Shown in pieces: positions 19,313 through 27,730 of a stretch of DNA of 64,000 nucleotides. Source of the DNA: Pseudomonadota bacterium (GTDB lineage Bacteria > Pseudomonadota > Gammaproteobacteria > Steroidobacterales > Steroidobacteraceae); the NCBI GenBank assembly GCA_025351005.1, contig JANXWS010000049.1, forward strand, positions 1-64,000, in the 5' to 3' direction. The translations under genes and the position numbers were made by a program. The notes below the pieces were generated by a model. That model was not told where the DNA came from and did no database searches. It saw only the letters and a list, made by a program, of their open reading frames with translations. The number at the start of each line of letters is the position of its first letter. The stretch's first letter is position 1.

Positions 19313-20730
19313 CAGCCGAGCTCGATGACGCGGGCGCCGGCCGGCGCCGCGAGAAAGCGCTTCAGGATCCGGTAGACGTCCGGGTCGAACGAGACGGCGT
19401 CCGCGTCGAGGCCGTCCGCGTCGGCGGCGTCGCGCACGGTGCCGAGATAGCGCCAGTCGTCGAGCACGTGCAGGTCCTGCTGGCCGCGCCAGTCGCGCTC
19501 GGCGACCAGGACGCGGCCGCGGTACGGCCACGGTGTCAGGCGCAGGCGGGCGAGCGCCAGCCGCAGGCGGGCGTTGTGTAACGCCGCGGGCTCGGCACCG
19601 ATGCAGGCGCCTTTGCAGCGCTTGAGCTGGTACGCGAAGCAGGACCCGGCCGTTCCCGGGCCGGCGCCGCGCTCGAGCCCGAGGACCAGCGCGCACAGCT
19701 GGTGCGCGCGCACGATCTCCTCGAGCGCACGCCACGCCACCGGCGCCTCACGGTAAAGCCCGTAGAGCTCGCCGCGCGCGGCGCGGCCGAGCGAGTCGAG
19801 TTCGACGACGGCGACGTGGTCGGGCGCCGCAGCGCCGGGCTCGAGCCGCAGCGTGTAGACGCCTTCCGCCGCCCGCAGCCGCCGGTTGTGCAGTGGGCGG
19901 TCGGCCCTGACCGCGCGCGTCTCGAGCAGCAGCGCGCCAAGCGCGCCGGCAGTCTCTGTCCAGGCGACCCGCTGCACCTGTCGCGCGAGTCGCTGCGCGC
20001 CCGCCGAGCGCTGCACGACGGCAAAGTGCTGCAGCACGCGGCTGCGGATGTTGTTGCTCTTGCCGACGTACAGCAGCGCGCCGTCCTCGCCGTAGAAGCG
20101 GTAAACGCCGGCGGACTCCGGCAGCTCGTCGGCGAGCCCCGCCGGTAGCTGCGGCGGTAGCGGCGCTTCCCGGAGGACCACCGCGACCGCGGCCGCGAGC
20201 GTTGCCGGCGCGACCTCCCGCCGCCACACGTCGAGCAGCTCGCGCAGCACGCGCGCGTCGCCGAGCGCCCGGTGGCGGGCCGCGCACGCGAGTCCGTGGC
20301 GGGCGATCACGGCGTCGAGGTTGTGGCGCGGCTGTTGCGGGAACAGCCGTCGCGACAGCTTGACGGTGCACAGCAGGCGCGCAGTGAAGCGAAGCTCGAG
20401 CCGGGCCAGCTCGGCGCGGATGAATCCGTAGTCGAAGCGCGCGTTGTGCGCGACGAAGACCCGACCGGCGAGCCGCGCGAGCAGCTCGCGATGCACGTCC
20501 TCAAATCGCGGCGCGTCCGCCACCATCTCGTCCGAGATGCCGGTGAAGGCCGCGATCTGCGGGGGAATGCGGGTCCCCGGGTTTACGAGTGTCGACCACT
20601 CGCGCACGCTGCCGTCACGGTCGATCTCGACGGTGCCGATTTCGATGATGCGGTGCCACGTGGCATTGCCGCCGGTCGTCTCGAGGTCGACGCAGACCAG
20701 GTCCGCATCGATTCCCGGCGCCTCGCTCAC
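19312..20730 (-). CDS. DnaQ-like 3'-5' exonuclease fused to a GIY-YIG (UvrC/Cho-type) nuclease domain
   Basis: The 472-residue protein joins two nuclease modules. Residues 10-165 form a DEDDh exonuclease: CVDLETTG (Asp15, Glu17), AHNARFDYGFI (Asp100) and HRALGDA (His153, Asp158). Residues about 203-285 form a GIY-YIG domain (SAGVYRFYG, LLYVGKSNNIRSRV) like the N-terminal incision half of UvrC or Cho. The tail has Cys-containing SCFAYQLKRCKGAC, similar to the UvrC/Cho linker that carries an FeS site. The start GTG 20730 is chosen for a GGAG 8 bases upstream. Probably a DNA-repair nuclease; substrate not known from sequence. It is coupled to rlmL without an obvious functional link. Confidence 0.85.
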   Translation of the reverse strand: MSEAPGIDADLVCVDLETTGGNATWHRIIEIGTVEIDRDGSVREWSTLVNPGTRIPPQIAAFTGISDEMVADAPRFEDVHRELLARLAGRVFVAHNARFDYGFIRAELARLELRFTARLLCTVKLSRRLFPQQPRHNLDAVIARHGLACAARHRALGDARVLRELLDVWRREVAPATLAAAVAVVLREAPLPPQLPAGLADELPESAGVYRFYGEDGALLYVGKSNNIRSRVLQHFAVVQRSAGAQRLARQVQRVAWTETAGALGALLLETRAVRADRPLHNRRLRAAEGVYTLRLEPGAAAPDHVAVVELDSLGRAARGELYGLYREAPVAWRALEEIVRAHQLCALVLGLERGAGPGTAGSCFAYQLKRCKGACIGAEPAALHNARLRLALARLRLTPWPYRGRVLVAERDWRGQQDLHVLDDWRYLGTVRDAADADGLDADAVSFDPDVYRILKRFLAAPAGARVIELG

Positions 20731-20945
20731 GGACACCGCTCCGGCGCTGGCGGGGCGTCGCCACCGCCCGTCGCTGCCGGCCTCAGTCCGCGCCGCGTCC
20801 GGGGTGTCGCAACGCCCAGCGGCGCGAACGGCACGTCGTGGAGTGCCGGCAGCGGGGGACGTTCGGGCCGGGCGGGCGCCGAATTGACGGCGACGGCAGG
20901 TACCACGGGGCTCTCCGGCATTGATGGGATATGCCCTGGCGCGGC

Positions 20946-21500
20946 TCACGGGCCCGGCAGCGTGCACGCGCTGATGATCTCACAGTCGTCGTCGTTGGGA
21001 TTCCGGAACCGGTGCGGGACGGCCGCCGAGAAATAGTAGGCGTCACCCGCTTCGAGCACGCGAGTCGCGCTGCCCGCGGTCACTTCGACGCGGCCACGGA
21101 TCACGACGCCGCCCTCCTCGCCCGGATGCGACCGCATCTCCGGGCCGGTGTCGGCGCCTGGCGCATACCGCGCGTGCAGGATCGACATCGTGCGCTGCGG
21201 CCGGCCCGCGGCGACGAGCCGCAGCTCGACGGGTGGCGCGGAGATTTCCGCCAACTCACGGCGCGCGTAGAACACTGGCGGCGGCACCGCGAGGTCCATC
21301 GTGAAGAATTCGGCGAGCGACATCGGGATGCCGTCGAGAACCTTCTTCAGGGAACTCACAGAGGGGCTGACGCGATTCTGCTCGATCAGCGAGATCATGC
21401 CGTTGGTGACGCCGGTGCGCTTCGCCAGCTCGCGCTGGGAGAGCCCGTGCAGTTGCCGGATCGCGCGCAGGTGGCTGCCGACGTCGATGCCGGTCGTCAC
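20946..21500 (-). CDS. puuR: PuuR-like transcriptional regulator (HTH_3 plus cupin)
   Basis: This 184-residue regulator has an N-terminal Xre-type helix-turn-helix (about 8-62: LRAIRQLHGLSQRELAKRTG then MISLIEQNRVSPSVSSLKKVL) and a C-terminal cupin sensor domain (about 110-180, with EEGGVVIRGRVEVTAG and AVPHRFRNP). This is the PuuR architecture, which represses putrescine-use genes. The start is GTG 21500. A near-perfect PuuR-type box lies 13 bases upstream, and another lies before the puuD-like operon 4 kb away, so autoregulation and control of that operon are both likely. Other members of this HTH-cupin group regulate unrelated genes, so ligand identity is inferred. Confidence 0.85.
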   Translation of the reverse strand: MTTGIDVGSHLRAIRQLHGLSQRELAKRTGVTNGMISLIEQNRVSPSVSSLKKVLDGIPMSLAEFFTMDLAVPPPVFYARRELAEISAPPVELRLVAAGRPQRTMSILHARYAPGADTGPEMRSHPGEEGGVVIRGRVEVTAGSATRVLEAGDAYYFSAAVPHRFRNPNDDDCEIISACTLPGP

Positions 21501-21513
21501 GTGCCGTCTGCGT

Positions 21514-21528
21514 AAAGAATAATGAACA
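21514..21528 (+). promoter_or_regulatory. PuuR-type operator in front of the puuR-like gene
   Basis: The plus strand reads AAAGAATAATGAACA, matching 13 of 15 positions of the E. coli PuuR consensus (AAAATATAATGAACA, as I recall it). It lies between the predicted transcription start and the GTG codon of the HTH-cupin gene. That is ideal for negative autoregulation. A related but weaker sequence (9 of 15) overlaps the -35 region at 21563-21577. Confidence 0.6.
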
Positions 21529-21539
21529 TTTCGGCCTGA

Positions 21540-21568
21540 ATCTCACTCGATTATGGCCAAAGTGTCAA
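21540..21568 (-). promoter_or_regulatory. Predicted sigma-70 promoter of the puuR-like gene
   Basis: On the minus strand TTGACA (21563-21568, perfect -35) is followed after exactly 17 bases by TGAGAT (21540-21545, three of six -10 matches). The expected start falls near 21533, just upstream of the operator at 21514-21528. The remaining bases of this 307-base gap (21578-21807) are GC-rich, and I see nothing in them beyond the ribosome site of the next gene. Confidence 0.5.
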
Positions 21569-21807
21569 TTATTCTAGCCATGCTTCGGGACGCCGGCGGC
21601 GACGACCGGCGACCGGATCGATACCCAAGGCCGGGCGCGGCCCCGAACTGACGGCGACGCCGGGCGGCGTCGCGGCGGCTGCCCTGCGTGTACCACCCAT
21701 TGGCGCGAATTCCCTGCGCTCGCCCGAAAATCTCCCTACCCCCTCGCTCGCGCGCGGACGTAGCATGACTGCCGATGCAGCGTCGGCTGAGACACGGGGG
21801 CGCGATC

Positions 21808-22164
21808 ATGACTGCCCGACTGATTCCGGAAGTGGGTCACTGGTACGCGCACCGCGACAAGGGCGCGATGTTCCAGGTCGTCGCAGTGGATGAGGACGGC
21901 GGCTGCGTCGAGATCCAGGACTTCGACGGCGACGTTGACGAAGTCGACCTCGATGCCTGGTTCGCGATGCCGATCGACCATGCCGAGGCACCCGAGGACT
22001 GGAAGGGTCCGGTCGACGACGTCGAATCCGACGGTCCCGACGATGCGCCCTCGCCCGGCAGGACGCGGCTGTCGCTCGGCGTACAGCTCAACGAGATCGC
22101 GACCGAGATGCAGGACGCCATCGAGGCGGCGGACCCCGAAGAGGAATACGACGCCAGGCACTGA
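21808..22164 (+). CDS. Small acidic conserved protein, DUF6763-like
   Basis: This 118-residue acidic protein begins MTARLIPEVGHWYAHRDKGA. Its core, FQVVAVDEDGGCVEIQDFDGDVDEVDLDAW, resembles the small gammaproteobacterial family I remember as DUF6763; the assignment is from memory and not checked. The tail is rich in Asp and Glu and ends PEEEYDARH. It has no signal peptide or membrane segment. ATG 21808 is preceded by a G-rich ribosome site; an in-frame ATG at 21775 is less likely. It converges on the UspE-like gene. Function unknown. Confidence 0.7.
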   Translation: MTARLIPEVGHWYAHRDKGAMFQVVAVDEDGGCVEIQDFDGDVDEVDLDAWFAMPIDHAEAPEDWKGPVDDVESDGPDDAPSPGRTRLSLGVQLNEIATEMQDAIEAADPEEEYDARH

Positions 22165-22206
22165 CGGCGCCGGCCGCGAGCGAGGCGAACGCGGCGCGTG
22201 CCACCG

Positions 22207-23181
22207 TCAGAGCGGCGGGAACACGACCGGGCGGCTGATCGCGCGGCGCGGCACCGGCGTCTTAAACCCCTCCGGCTTGACGATCAGCACGTCGCACTTC
22301 AGCCGGTCGATGACACTCTCGGCGGTGCTGCCGATGAACAGCCGCCGCAGGCCGCTGCGCGACACCGCCCCCATGACGACGATGCTCGCGTCGAGCTCCT
22401 GCGCGAGGTCCGGCAGCTCGTCGATCGGCAGCCCGGTGCGCAGGTGCGTCTGGCGCGGGCCGAGGCGGTACGGGCCGACCAGCGCGTCGAAGGCAGCGTG
22501 GACGTCGGCGCTGTGCTGCTCGGCGACTTCCGGCGGCAGCGGCAGCGGCTCGACCATGAACCCGGTCGCGAACGGCATGGCCAGCATGTAGAAGTGGGCG
22601 ACGTGCAGCCGGCCGCCGAACGTCTCCGCGATCGCGGCGGCGGTCGCCAGCAACCGCGCGTCGAGCGCGGCGGGCTTCCCGTGCACGTGCAGCGGATCGA
22701 TCGACGCCACGACGCGCGGGCGCTGGTAGCGATCCCTCATCTTCACGAGCAGCAGCGGACAGGGGCAGAGCCGGATCAGCTGCCAGTCGGAGTTGCCGAG
22801 CACCATGCGGGCGGCGGCGCCGTGCCGGTGGCTGTCGATCACCAGCAGGTCGACCTTCTCGCGCAGCACCTCGCGGACGATGCTCTCGTGCACCGGGTAG
22901 TCCCACCGCACCCGGAGGTGGACCGCAATTCCCACCGCCGCCAGCGGCCGCGCGAGACGCTGGAGCTGGCTTTTGCGTGCGTTGACGGCAGTCTCGACGT
23001 CGCGCTGCAGGTCGAGCGGGCTGTAGAACTGCTCGCCCGCGACGTATGGGCTGTACAGGCTATGAAACAGCGTCACACGGGCGCCGGTCTTCAGTGCGAG
23101 TTCGAGGGCGCGGGAGACGGCGGGCGACGGCTTCGCGCCTGGGTCGGCGACTGCGACCAGGATGTGCTTGGATTCAAACAT
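22207..23181 (-). CDS. uspE: Tandem universal stress protein, UspE-like
   Basis: The 324-residue protein carries two universal stress protein domains, about 5-145 (KHILVAVADPGAKPSPAVSRALELA to LLVIDSHRHG and CPLLLVK) and 155-310 (RVVASIDPLH to IVVMGAVSRSGLRRLFIGSTAE and CDVLIVKP). That length and layout match UspE. These cytoplasmic proteins support stress survival, motility or adhesion in enterics, with no defined reaction. The second domain keeps a G-x9-GS nucleotide-loop-like sequence (GAVSRSGLRRLFIGST); the first is more degenerate. Stands alone. Family call firm, role by analogy. Confidence 0.85.
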   Translation of the reverse strand: MFESKHILVAVADPGAKPSPAVSRALELALKTGARVTLFHSLYSPYVAGEQFYSPLDLQRDVETAVNARKSQLQRLARPLAAVGIAVHLRVRWDYPVHESIVREVLREKVDLLVIDSHRHGAAARMVLGNSDWQLIRLCPCPLLLVKMRDRYQRPRVVASIDPLHVHGKPAALDARLLATAAAIAETFGGRLHVAHFYMLAMPFATGFMVEPLPLPPEVAEQHSADVHAAFDALVGPYRLGPRQTHLRTGLPIDELPDLAQELDASIVVMGAVSRSGLRRLFIGSTAESVIDRLKCDVLIVKPEGFKTPVPRRAISRPVVFPPL

Positions 23182-23270
23182 CGTCTGCTGCTCCGCGACC
23201 GTGCTGCAGCGAGCCTACGCCGCCGGTGACGCGGGCGGGATCGACGGTTCCTCGTACGGCCTTGCGTCCA

Positions 23271-24233
23271 TTACCTAACGGCGGGGATCCACGGCAGCGT
23301 GTCCAGGTCGGCGTTGCCGCCGGTCAGAATCACCGCGACCCGCGTCGCGCGCGCCCGGCCCTCGAGCAGCGCGGCCACCGGCACCGCCGCCGACGCCTCG
23401 ACGACCACCTTCAGGCTGTCGAACAGCAGGCGCATGGCGGCCACGATGCCGTCCTCGCTGACCGTGACGATGTCGTCGACGTTCGCGCGCGCCAGTCGCA
23501 GGGTGCGCGCCGACAGCGCGCCGCGCAGGCCGTCGGCGATCGTGTGGGGATCGCGCTGCGCCACCAGCTCGCCGCCGTGAAACGAGCGGCACGCGTCGTC
23601 GGCGCCCGCCGGTTCGACGCCGATCACGAGTGCCTGCGGCCAGAGGCGACGGCAGGCAAGGGCCGTGCCGGCGAGCAGGCCGCCGCCACCGACCGGCACC
23701 AGCACCAGCTCCGGGGCCGCGACCTGGACGGCGAGCTCGAGCACGATCGTGCCCTGCCCGGCAATGACCCACGGATCGTCGTAGGGGTGCACGAGCGTGG
23801 CGCCCGACCGGAGCACCAGCTCGGCCGCAGCCGATTCGCGCGCCGCGAGGCTGGGCTCGCATTCGGTGATGCGGCCACCGTAGGCCTCGACCGCGGCTCG
23901 CTTGATGCGGGCCGCGCCGCGCGGCATCACGATGTAGCTCGGGATGCCGCGCAGCCGGGCGGCACGCGCCAGGGCCGCGGCATGGTTGCCCGACGAGTGC
24001 GTGGCGACGCCGTGTGCGGCGGCGGCCGCGTCGAGCGCGAACACGGCATTGCAGGCACCACGCGACTTGAAGGCGCCTGCCGCCTGCAGGTTCTCGCACT
24101 TGAACTCGACGCCGGCACCGAGCGTGCGCGAGAGCTCCGGGGAGCTCAGCACCGGGGTGCGGCGCACGTACGGCTCGATGCGCCGGGCGGCGGCTTCGAG
24201 GTCGTCGAATTGCGGGTCGACGTCTGCGCTCAA
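23271..24233 (-). CDS. Threonine dehydratase/serine racemase-type PLP enzyme
   Basis: This 320-residue fold-type II PLP enzyme has the PLP lysine in AGAFKSRGACNAVF, the phosphate-binding glycine loop VGGGGLLAG, and THSSGNHAAALA for the carboxylate site. It lacks the C-terminal ACT domain of IlvA. Length and layout fit catabolic threonine dehydratase, serine racemase or threo-3-hydroxyaspartate ammonia-lyase; these cannot be told apart by eye. The start is TTG 24233 with GGAGG 5 bases upstream. It is divergent from the amino-acid permease at 24364, which may supply its substrate. Confidence 0.85.
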   Translation of the reverse strand: MSADVDPQFDDLEAAARRIEPYVRRTPVLSSPELSRTLGAGVEFKCENLQAAGAFKSRGACNAVFALDAAAAAHGVATHSSGNHAAALARAARLRGIPSYIVMPRGAARIKRAAVEAYGGRITECEPSLAARESAAAELVLRSGATLVHPYDDPWVIAGQGTIVLELAVQVAAPELVLVPVGGGGLLAGTALACRRLWPQALVIGVEPAGADDACRSFHGGELVAQRDPHTIADGLRGALSARTLRLARANVDDIVTVSEDGIVAAMRLLFDSLKVVVEASAAVPVAALLEGRARATRVAVILTGGNADLDTLPWIPAVR

Positions 24234-24363
24234 GCAATCCTCCCCGGTACCGCCGGTTCCGTGCGGCGGACCGACGCCGTCATTGTAGAACCGGCTGCCC
24301 CCGGCCGCGGCATTGTGTAACCTCTAGGGCAGCGCCGACCCGGCGCCCCGCAGCCGAACACCC

Positions 24364-25746
24364 ATGACCCAGATCGCCGCCGCGGCCCCCGCCGACGACC
24401 AGGCCCTCAGCCGGTCGCTCAAGTCCCGCCACGTGTCGATGATCACGATCGGCGGGATCGTCGGCGCTGGCCTCTTCGTCGGCAGCAGCGCGGCGATCGC
24501 GGCCGCGGGCCCGGCCAGCGTCCTCAGCTACGCGCTGACCGGCCTGCTGGTGCTGCTGGTCATGCGCATGCTTGGCGAAATGGCCGTCGACATGCCGCAA
24601 GTGCGTTCGTTCACCGAGTTCGCCCGGGCCGGACTCGGCAACTGGGCCGGGTTCTCGGTCGGCTGGCTGTACTGGTACTTCTGGGTGATCGTCATCCCGG
24701 TCGAGGCGATCGCCGGCGCCCAGATCCTGCAGCAGTGGGTACCGCTGCAGGACTGGCAGATCGGCGCGGTGCTGATGATGATGATGACCGCCGTCAACCT
24801 GATGTCCGCCCTCGCTTACGGCGAGTTCGAGTTCTGGTTCGCCTCGATCAAAGTCACGGCAATCATCGTGTTCATCCTGATTGCCGCGGCGCATGCCTTT
24901 GGCTACCACTCGGCGACCGGCCCGACCTTCGGCAACCTCGTCAACTACGGGGGCTTCGCGCCGCAGGGTCCGTTCGCGGTGCTGGCCACCGTCGTGACCG
25001 TGATCTTCTCCATGATGGGCGCCGAGGTGGTGACGATCGCGGCGGCGGAGTCGGCCGAACCGGCGCGGGCAGTCGCGCGCATGACCTCGACGATCATCTT
25101 CCGGATCCTGATCTTCTACGTCGGCTCGATCTTCATGATCGTCAGCGTCCTGCGCTGGGACGTCGTGACGCCCGGGACATCGCCGTTCACCCTCGCGCTC
25201 GACGCGATGCGCGTTCCGTGGGCGGCGACAATCATGAGCGGGATCATCCTGACGGCCGTGCTGTCCTGCCTCAACTCGGCGTTCTACGTCGCCTCGCGAG
25301 TACTGTTCGTACTCGCCTCGCGCGGCGATGCGCCGCACTGGCTCGTCAGGACGAACGCCCGCCACGTGCCGGCGCGCTCGGTGCTGCTCGCGAGCGTCGC
25401 AGGCTTCGCCGGCGTGGCCGCCGCGCACTTCTCGTTCAGCGGCGTGTTTCGCTTCCTGGTCAACGCGTCCGGGGCCTTGATCGTGTTCATCTACATCGCG
25501 ATCGCGGTGTCGCAGGTGCGCCTGCGCCGCCAGGGGGAGCGCGCCGGCCGGCCGACGCCAACGCTGCCGATCTGGTTGTTTCCGTGGCTCAGCTACCTGG
25601 CGATCGCGGGCCTCGTGCTGGTACTGGTCGCGATGGGGCTGAAGGAATCGCACCGCAGCGAGCTGGCCGCGAGCATCGTTTCGGTCGCGATCGTGCTGCT
25701 CGCCTATGCGGTGCTGCGCCGCCGGCGGGCCGCCTCGAAGCCATGA
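24364..25746 (+). CDS. APC-family amino acid permease, GabP-like
   Basis: The 460-residue inner-membrane protein has about twelve hydrophobic helices and the amino-acid transporter signature near the N-terminus (SRHVSMITIGGIVGAGLFVGSS). FSMMGAEVVTIAAAESAEPARAV contains the conserved glutamates of helix 6-7. Overall pattern matches the GabP/AnsP/ProY branch: proton-coupled uptake of GABA or a neutral amino acid. Its stop overlaps the start of the aldehyde dehydrogenase (ATGA), so the two are one unit. GABA would link it to the putrescine route, but this is inference. It is divergent from the threonine dehydratase relative. Confidence 0.85.
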   Translation: MTQIAAAAPADDQALSRSLKSRHVSMITIGGIVGAGLFVGSSAAIAAAGPASVLSYALTGLLVLLVMRMLGEMAVDMPQVRSFTEFARAGLGNWAGFSVGWLYWYFWVIVIPVEAIAGAQILQQWVPLQDWQIGAVLMMMMTAVNLMSALAYGEFEFWFASIKVTAIIVFILIAAAHAFGYHSATGPTFGNLVNYGGFAPQGPFAVLATVVTVIFSMMGAEVVTIAAAESAEPARAVARMTSTIIFRILIFYVGSIFMIVSVLRWDVVTPGTSPFTLALDAMRVPWAATIMSGIILTAVLSCLNSAFYVASRVLFVLASRGDAPHWLVRTNARHVPARSVLLASVAGFAGVAAAHFSFSGVFRFLVNASGALIVFIYIAIAVSQVRLRRQGERAGRPTPTLPIWLFPWLSYLAIAGLVLVLVAMGLKESHRSELAASIVSVAIVLLAYAVLRRRRAASKP

Positions 25747-27182
25747 GCGCACAACCGTCCGCCGTCGGCGACGCCGCGGAGATCACGCGGCTGAGGTCAC
25801 TCTTCGCGCGCCAGCAAACCGCATTCCTGGCGCACCCCTATCCCGCCGCCAGCGAGCGCCGGGCCCACCTGAAGGCGCTGCGCGCGGCGCTCCGGCGCCA
25901 CCAGGACCGCATCGCGCAGGCCATCGGCGACGACTTCGGCGGTCGCGCGCCGTTCGAGTCGAAGCTCGTCGACGTGCTCGGCCCGGTGCTCGAGATCAAC
26001 CACGCGCTCGGCCACCTCGGGAGCTGGATGCGCTCGCGCGGCCGGCGCACGGAGCTCGTGTTCGCGACCAACCGGGCGTACGTGATGTACCAGCCGAAGG
26101 GCGTGGTCGGCGTCATCGCTCCGTGGAACTACCCGGTCTATCTCGCGCTCGGCCCGCTGACGGCGGCGCTCGCGGCCGGCAACCGCGCGATGCTCAAGAT
26201 GTCGGAATTCACGCCGCGCACCTGCGTCGCGGTGCGCACGATGCTGGCCGAGTGCTTTGACGAGGACCGGGTCGCCGTGGTCGGCGGCGCCGTCGAGGCC
26301 GCGCAGGCGTTCGCCGGGCTGCCGTTCGACCATCTGGTATTCACGGGCTCGCCGGCAATCGCGCCACACGTCATGCGCGCCGCCGCCGCCAACCTGACGC
26401 CGGTGACGCTGGAGCTGGGCGGCAAGTCACCGGCGATAGTCGCCCCCGGCGCGGACCTGGCTGCGGCGGCGCGCGCCGTTGCGCACGGCAAGGCGTTCAA
26501 CGGCGGCCAGACCTGCGTCGCGCCGGACTACGCGCTGGTGCCGCGGGCCCAGGTCGGCGTGTTCGCGGCGGCCGTCGCAGCGGCGTTTCGGGCGCTCTAT
26601 CCGACAGTCACCAACGTCGCCGACTACACCGCGATCGTGACCGACCGCCAGTACGCACGCCAGCTCGCGCTGCTCGCCGACGCCCGTGCTGGCGGCGCCA
26701 GCGTCGAGGCGGTGGGCGCAACCGGCGGCGACCGGCGCCTGCCGCTGCACGTCATCACGGGTGTCACGGACGGGATGCGAGTCGCGCGCGAAGAAATCTT
26801 CGGACCGCTGCTGCCGGTGATCGGCTACGACCAGGTCGCGGACGCGATCGCCTACGTCGCGGCCCGGCCGCGACCGCTCGCGCTCTACCCGTTCGGGTTC
26901 GGCGGCGAGGCGCTCGCGACGCTGCTCGAGCGTACCCACGCCGGCGGCGTCACCGTCAATGACTGGGGCTGGCACGTCTTCAACCACGATCTGCCGTTCG
27001 GCGGGTCCGGCACCTCCGGCATGGGCACCTACCACGGCGCAGAAGGCTTTCGCGAACTGTCGCATGCCAAGGCGGTGTTCAAGCGCCACCGGTTCTTTCC
27101 GGTCTGGCTGTTCTATCCACCCTACGGCACGCTCGTGCAGCGCCTGGTCGTCTGGCTCTACCTCGGTCGGCGACCTCCCTGA
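25743..27182 (+). CDS. calB: Aldehyde dehydrogenase, coniferyl aldehyde dehydrogenase type
   Basis: This 479-residue NAD(P)-dependent aldehyde dehydrogenase has QPKGVVGVIAPWNYPVYL (119-136), the catalytic glutamate in LELGGK (Glu224), the nucleophile in FNGGQTCVAPDY (Cys258), and EEIFGPLLPV. The hydrophobic C-terminal end (FFPVWLFYPPYGTLVQRLV) is typical of the CalB group and of fatty-aldehyde dehydrogenases. ATG 25743 overlaps the permease stop. The 3' end overlaps the convergent acetyltransferase gene by 25 bases. It could act on aromatic or aliphatic aldehydes; a role in oxidising an amine-derived aldehyde imported by the permease is a guess. Confidence 0.87.
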   Translation: MSAQPSAVGDAAEITRLRSLFARQQTAFLAHPYPAASERRAHLKALRAALRRHQDRIAQAIGDDFGGRAPFESKLVDVLGPVLEINHALGHLGSWMRSRGRRTELVFATNRAYVMYQPKGVVGVIAPWNYPVYLALGPLTAALAAGNRAMLKMSEFTPRTCVAVRTMLAECFDEDRVAVVGGAVEAAQAFAGLPFDHLVFTGSPAIAPHVMRAAAANLTPVTLELGGKSPAIVAPGADLAAAARAVAHGKAFNGGQTCVAPDYALVPRAQVGVFAAAVAAAFRALYPTVTNVADYTAIVTDRQYARQLALLADARAGGASVEAVGATGGDRRLPLHVITGVTDGMRVAREEIFGPLLPVIGYDQVADAIAYVAARPRPLALYPFGFGGEALATLLERTHAGGVTVNDWGWHVFNHDLPFGGSGTSGMGTYHGAEGFRELSHAKAVFKRHRFFPVWLFYPPYGTLVQRLVVWLYLGRRPP

Positions 27183-27730
27183 GCGGGCCGCGCGTGCCAT
27201 GCGGCGCGCGTCTGACCGAACGCGTCCACTTCCTGGCCGAGCGGCGGCGGCAGGACGACCCGGCGCAGCCAGCTCGAGCCGAGCCGCTGGGCGAGCGCGC
27301 GCGAGCGCTCGTTCTGTGCATCGATGCAGTGGATCACGTCCTGCCAGCCGAGCGTTGCGAATGCCCAGTCGATCGCGGCGACCGCAGCCTCGAAGGCGAT
27401 GCCGCGGCCCCAGGCGTCGCGCACGATGCCCCACCCGATCTCGTTGCCGGGCCAGCCATCCGGCCGCCACGGCCCGAGCCGCCCGAGCCACCGTCCCGTC
27501 GCCTTCTCGATCACCGAGAACATGCCAAAGCCGTACAGCGCCCACGAGCCGGCCATCAGCCCGAACGCGCGCCAGGCGACGGGCCGCGGCTGCTCGCCCC
27601 CCATGAAACGCATGGACTCCGCGTCGGCGGCGAACGCCGCCCAGCCCTCGAAATCCCCGACCCGGGTCGGTCGCAGGATCAGCCGCGCCGTCTCGAGCGC
27701 CGGTCCGTCGCTTGGCGGCACGGCGCTCAC
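27158..27730 (-). CDS. GNAT-family N-acetyltransferase (RimJ-like)
   Basis: This 190-residue acetyltransferase contains LETARLILRPTRVGDFEGWAAF at the start, typical of the RimJ/RimL branch. NEIGWGIVRDAWGRGIAFEA follows as motif A for acetyl-CoA binding, then VIHCIDAQNERSRALAQRLG. The start is taken as GTG 27730 because it overlaps the stop of the upstream GST reading frame (GTGA); GTG 27736 is an alternative. The C-terminus overlaps the convergent aldehyde dehydrogenase by 25 bases. The acceptor substrate cannot be predicted. Confidence 0.82.
   Translation of the reverse strand: MSAVPPSDGPALETARLILRPTRVGDFEGWAAFAADAESMRFMGGEQPRPVAWRAFGLMAGSWALYGFGMFSVIEKATGRWLGRLGPWRPDGWPGNEIGWGIVRDAWGRGIAFEAAVAAIDWAFATLGWQDVIHCIDAQNERSRALAQRLGSSWLRRVVLPPPLGQEVDAFGQTRAAWHARPAQGGRRPR

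Noticed and set aside
24735-25742. A long N-terminal extension of the aldehyde dehydrogenase frame through the permease gene.
   Set aside because: The extension has low-complexity Arg/Asp composition typical of a shadow frame; the ATG at 25743 starts a full-length aldehyde dehydrogenase.
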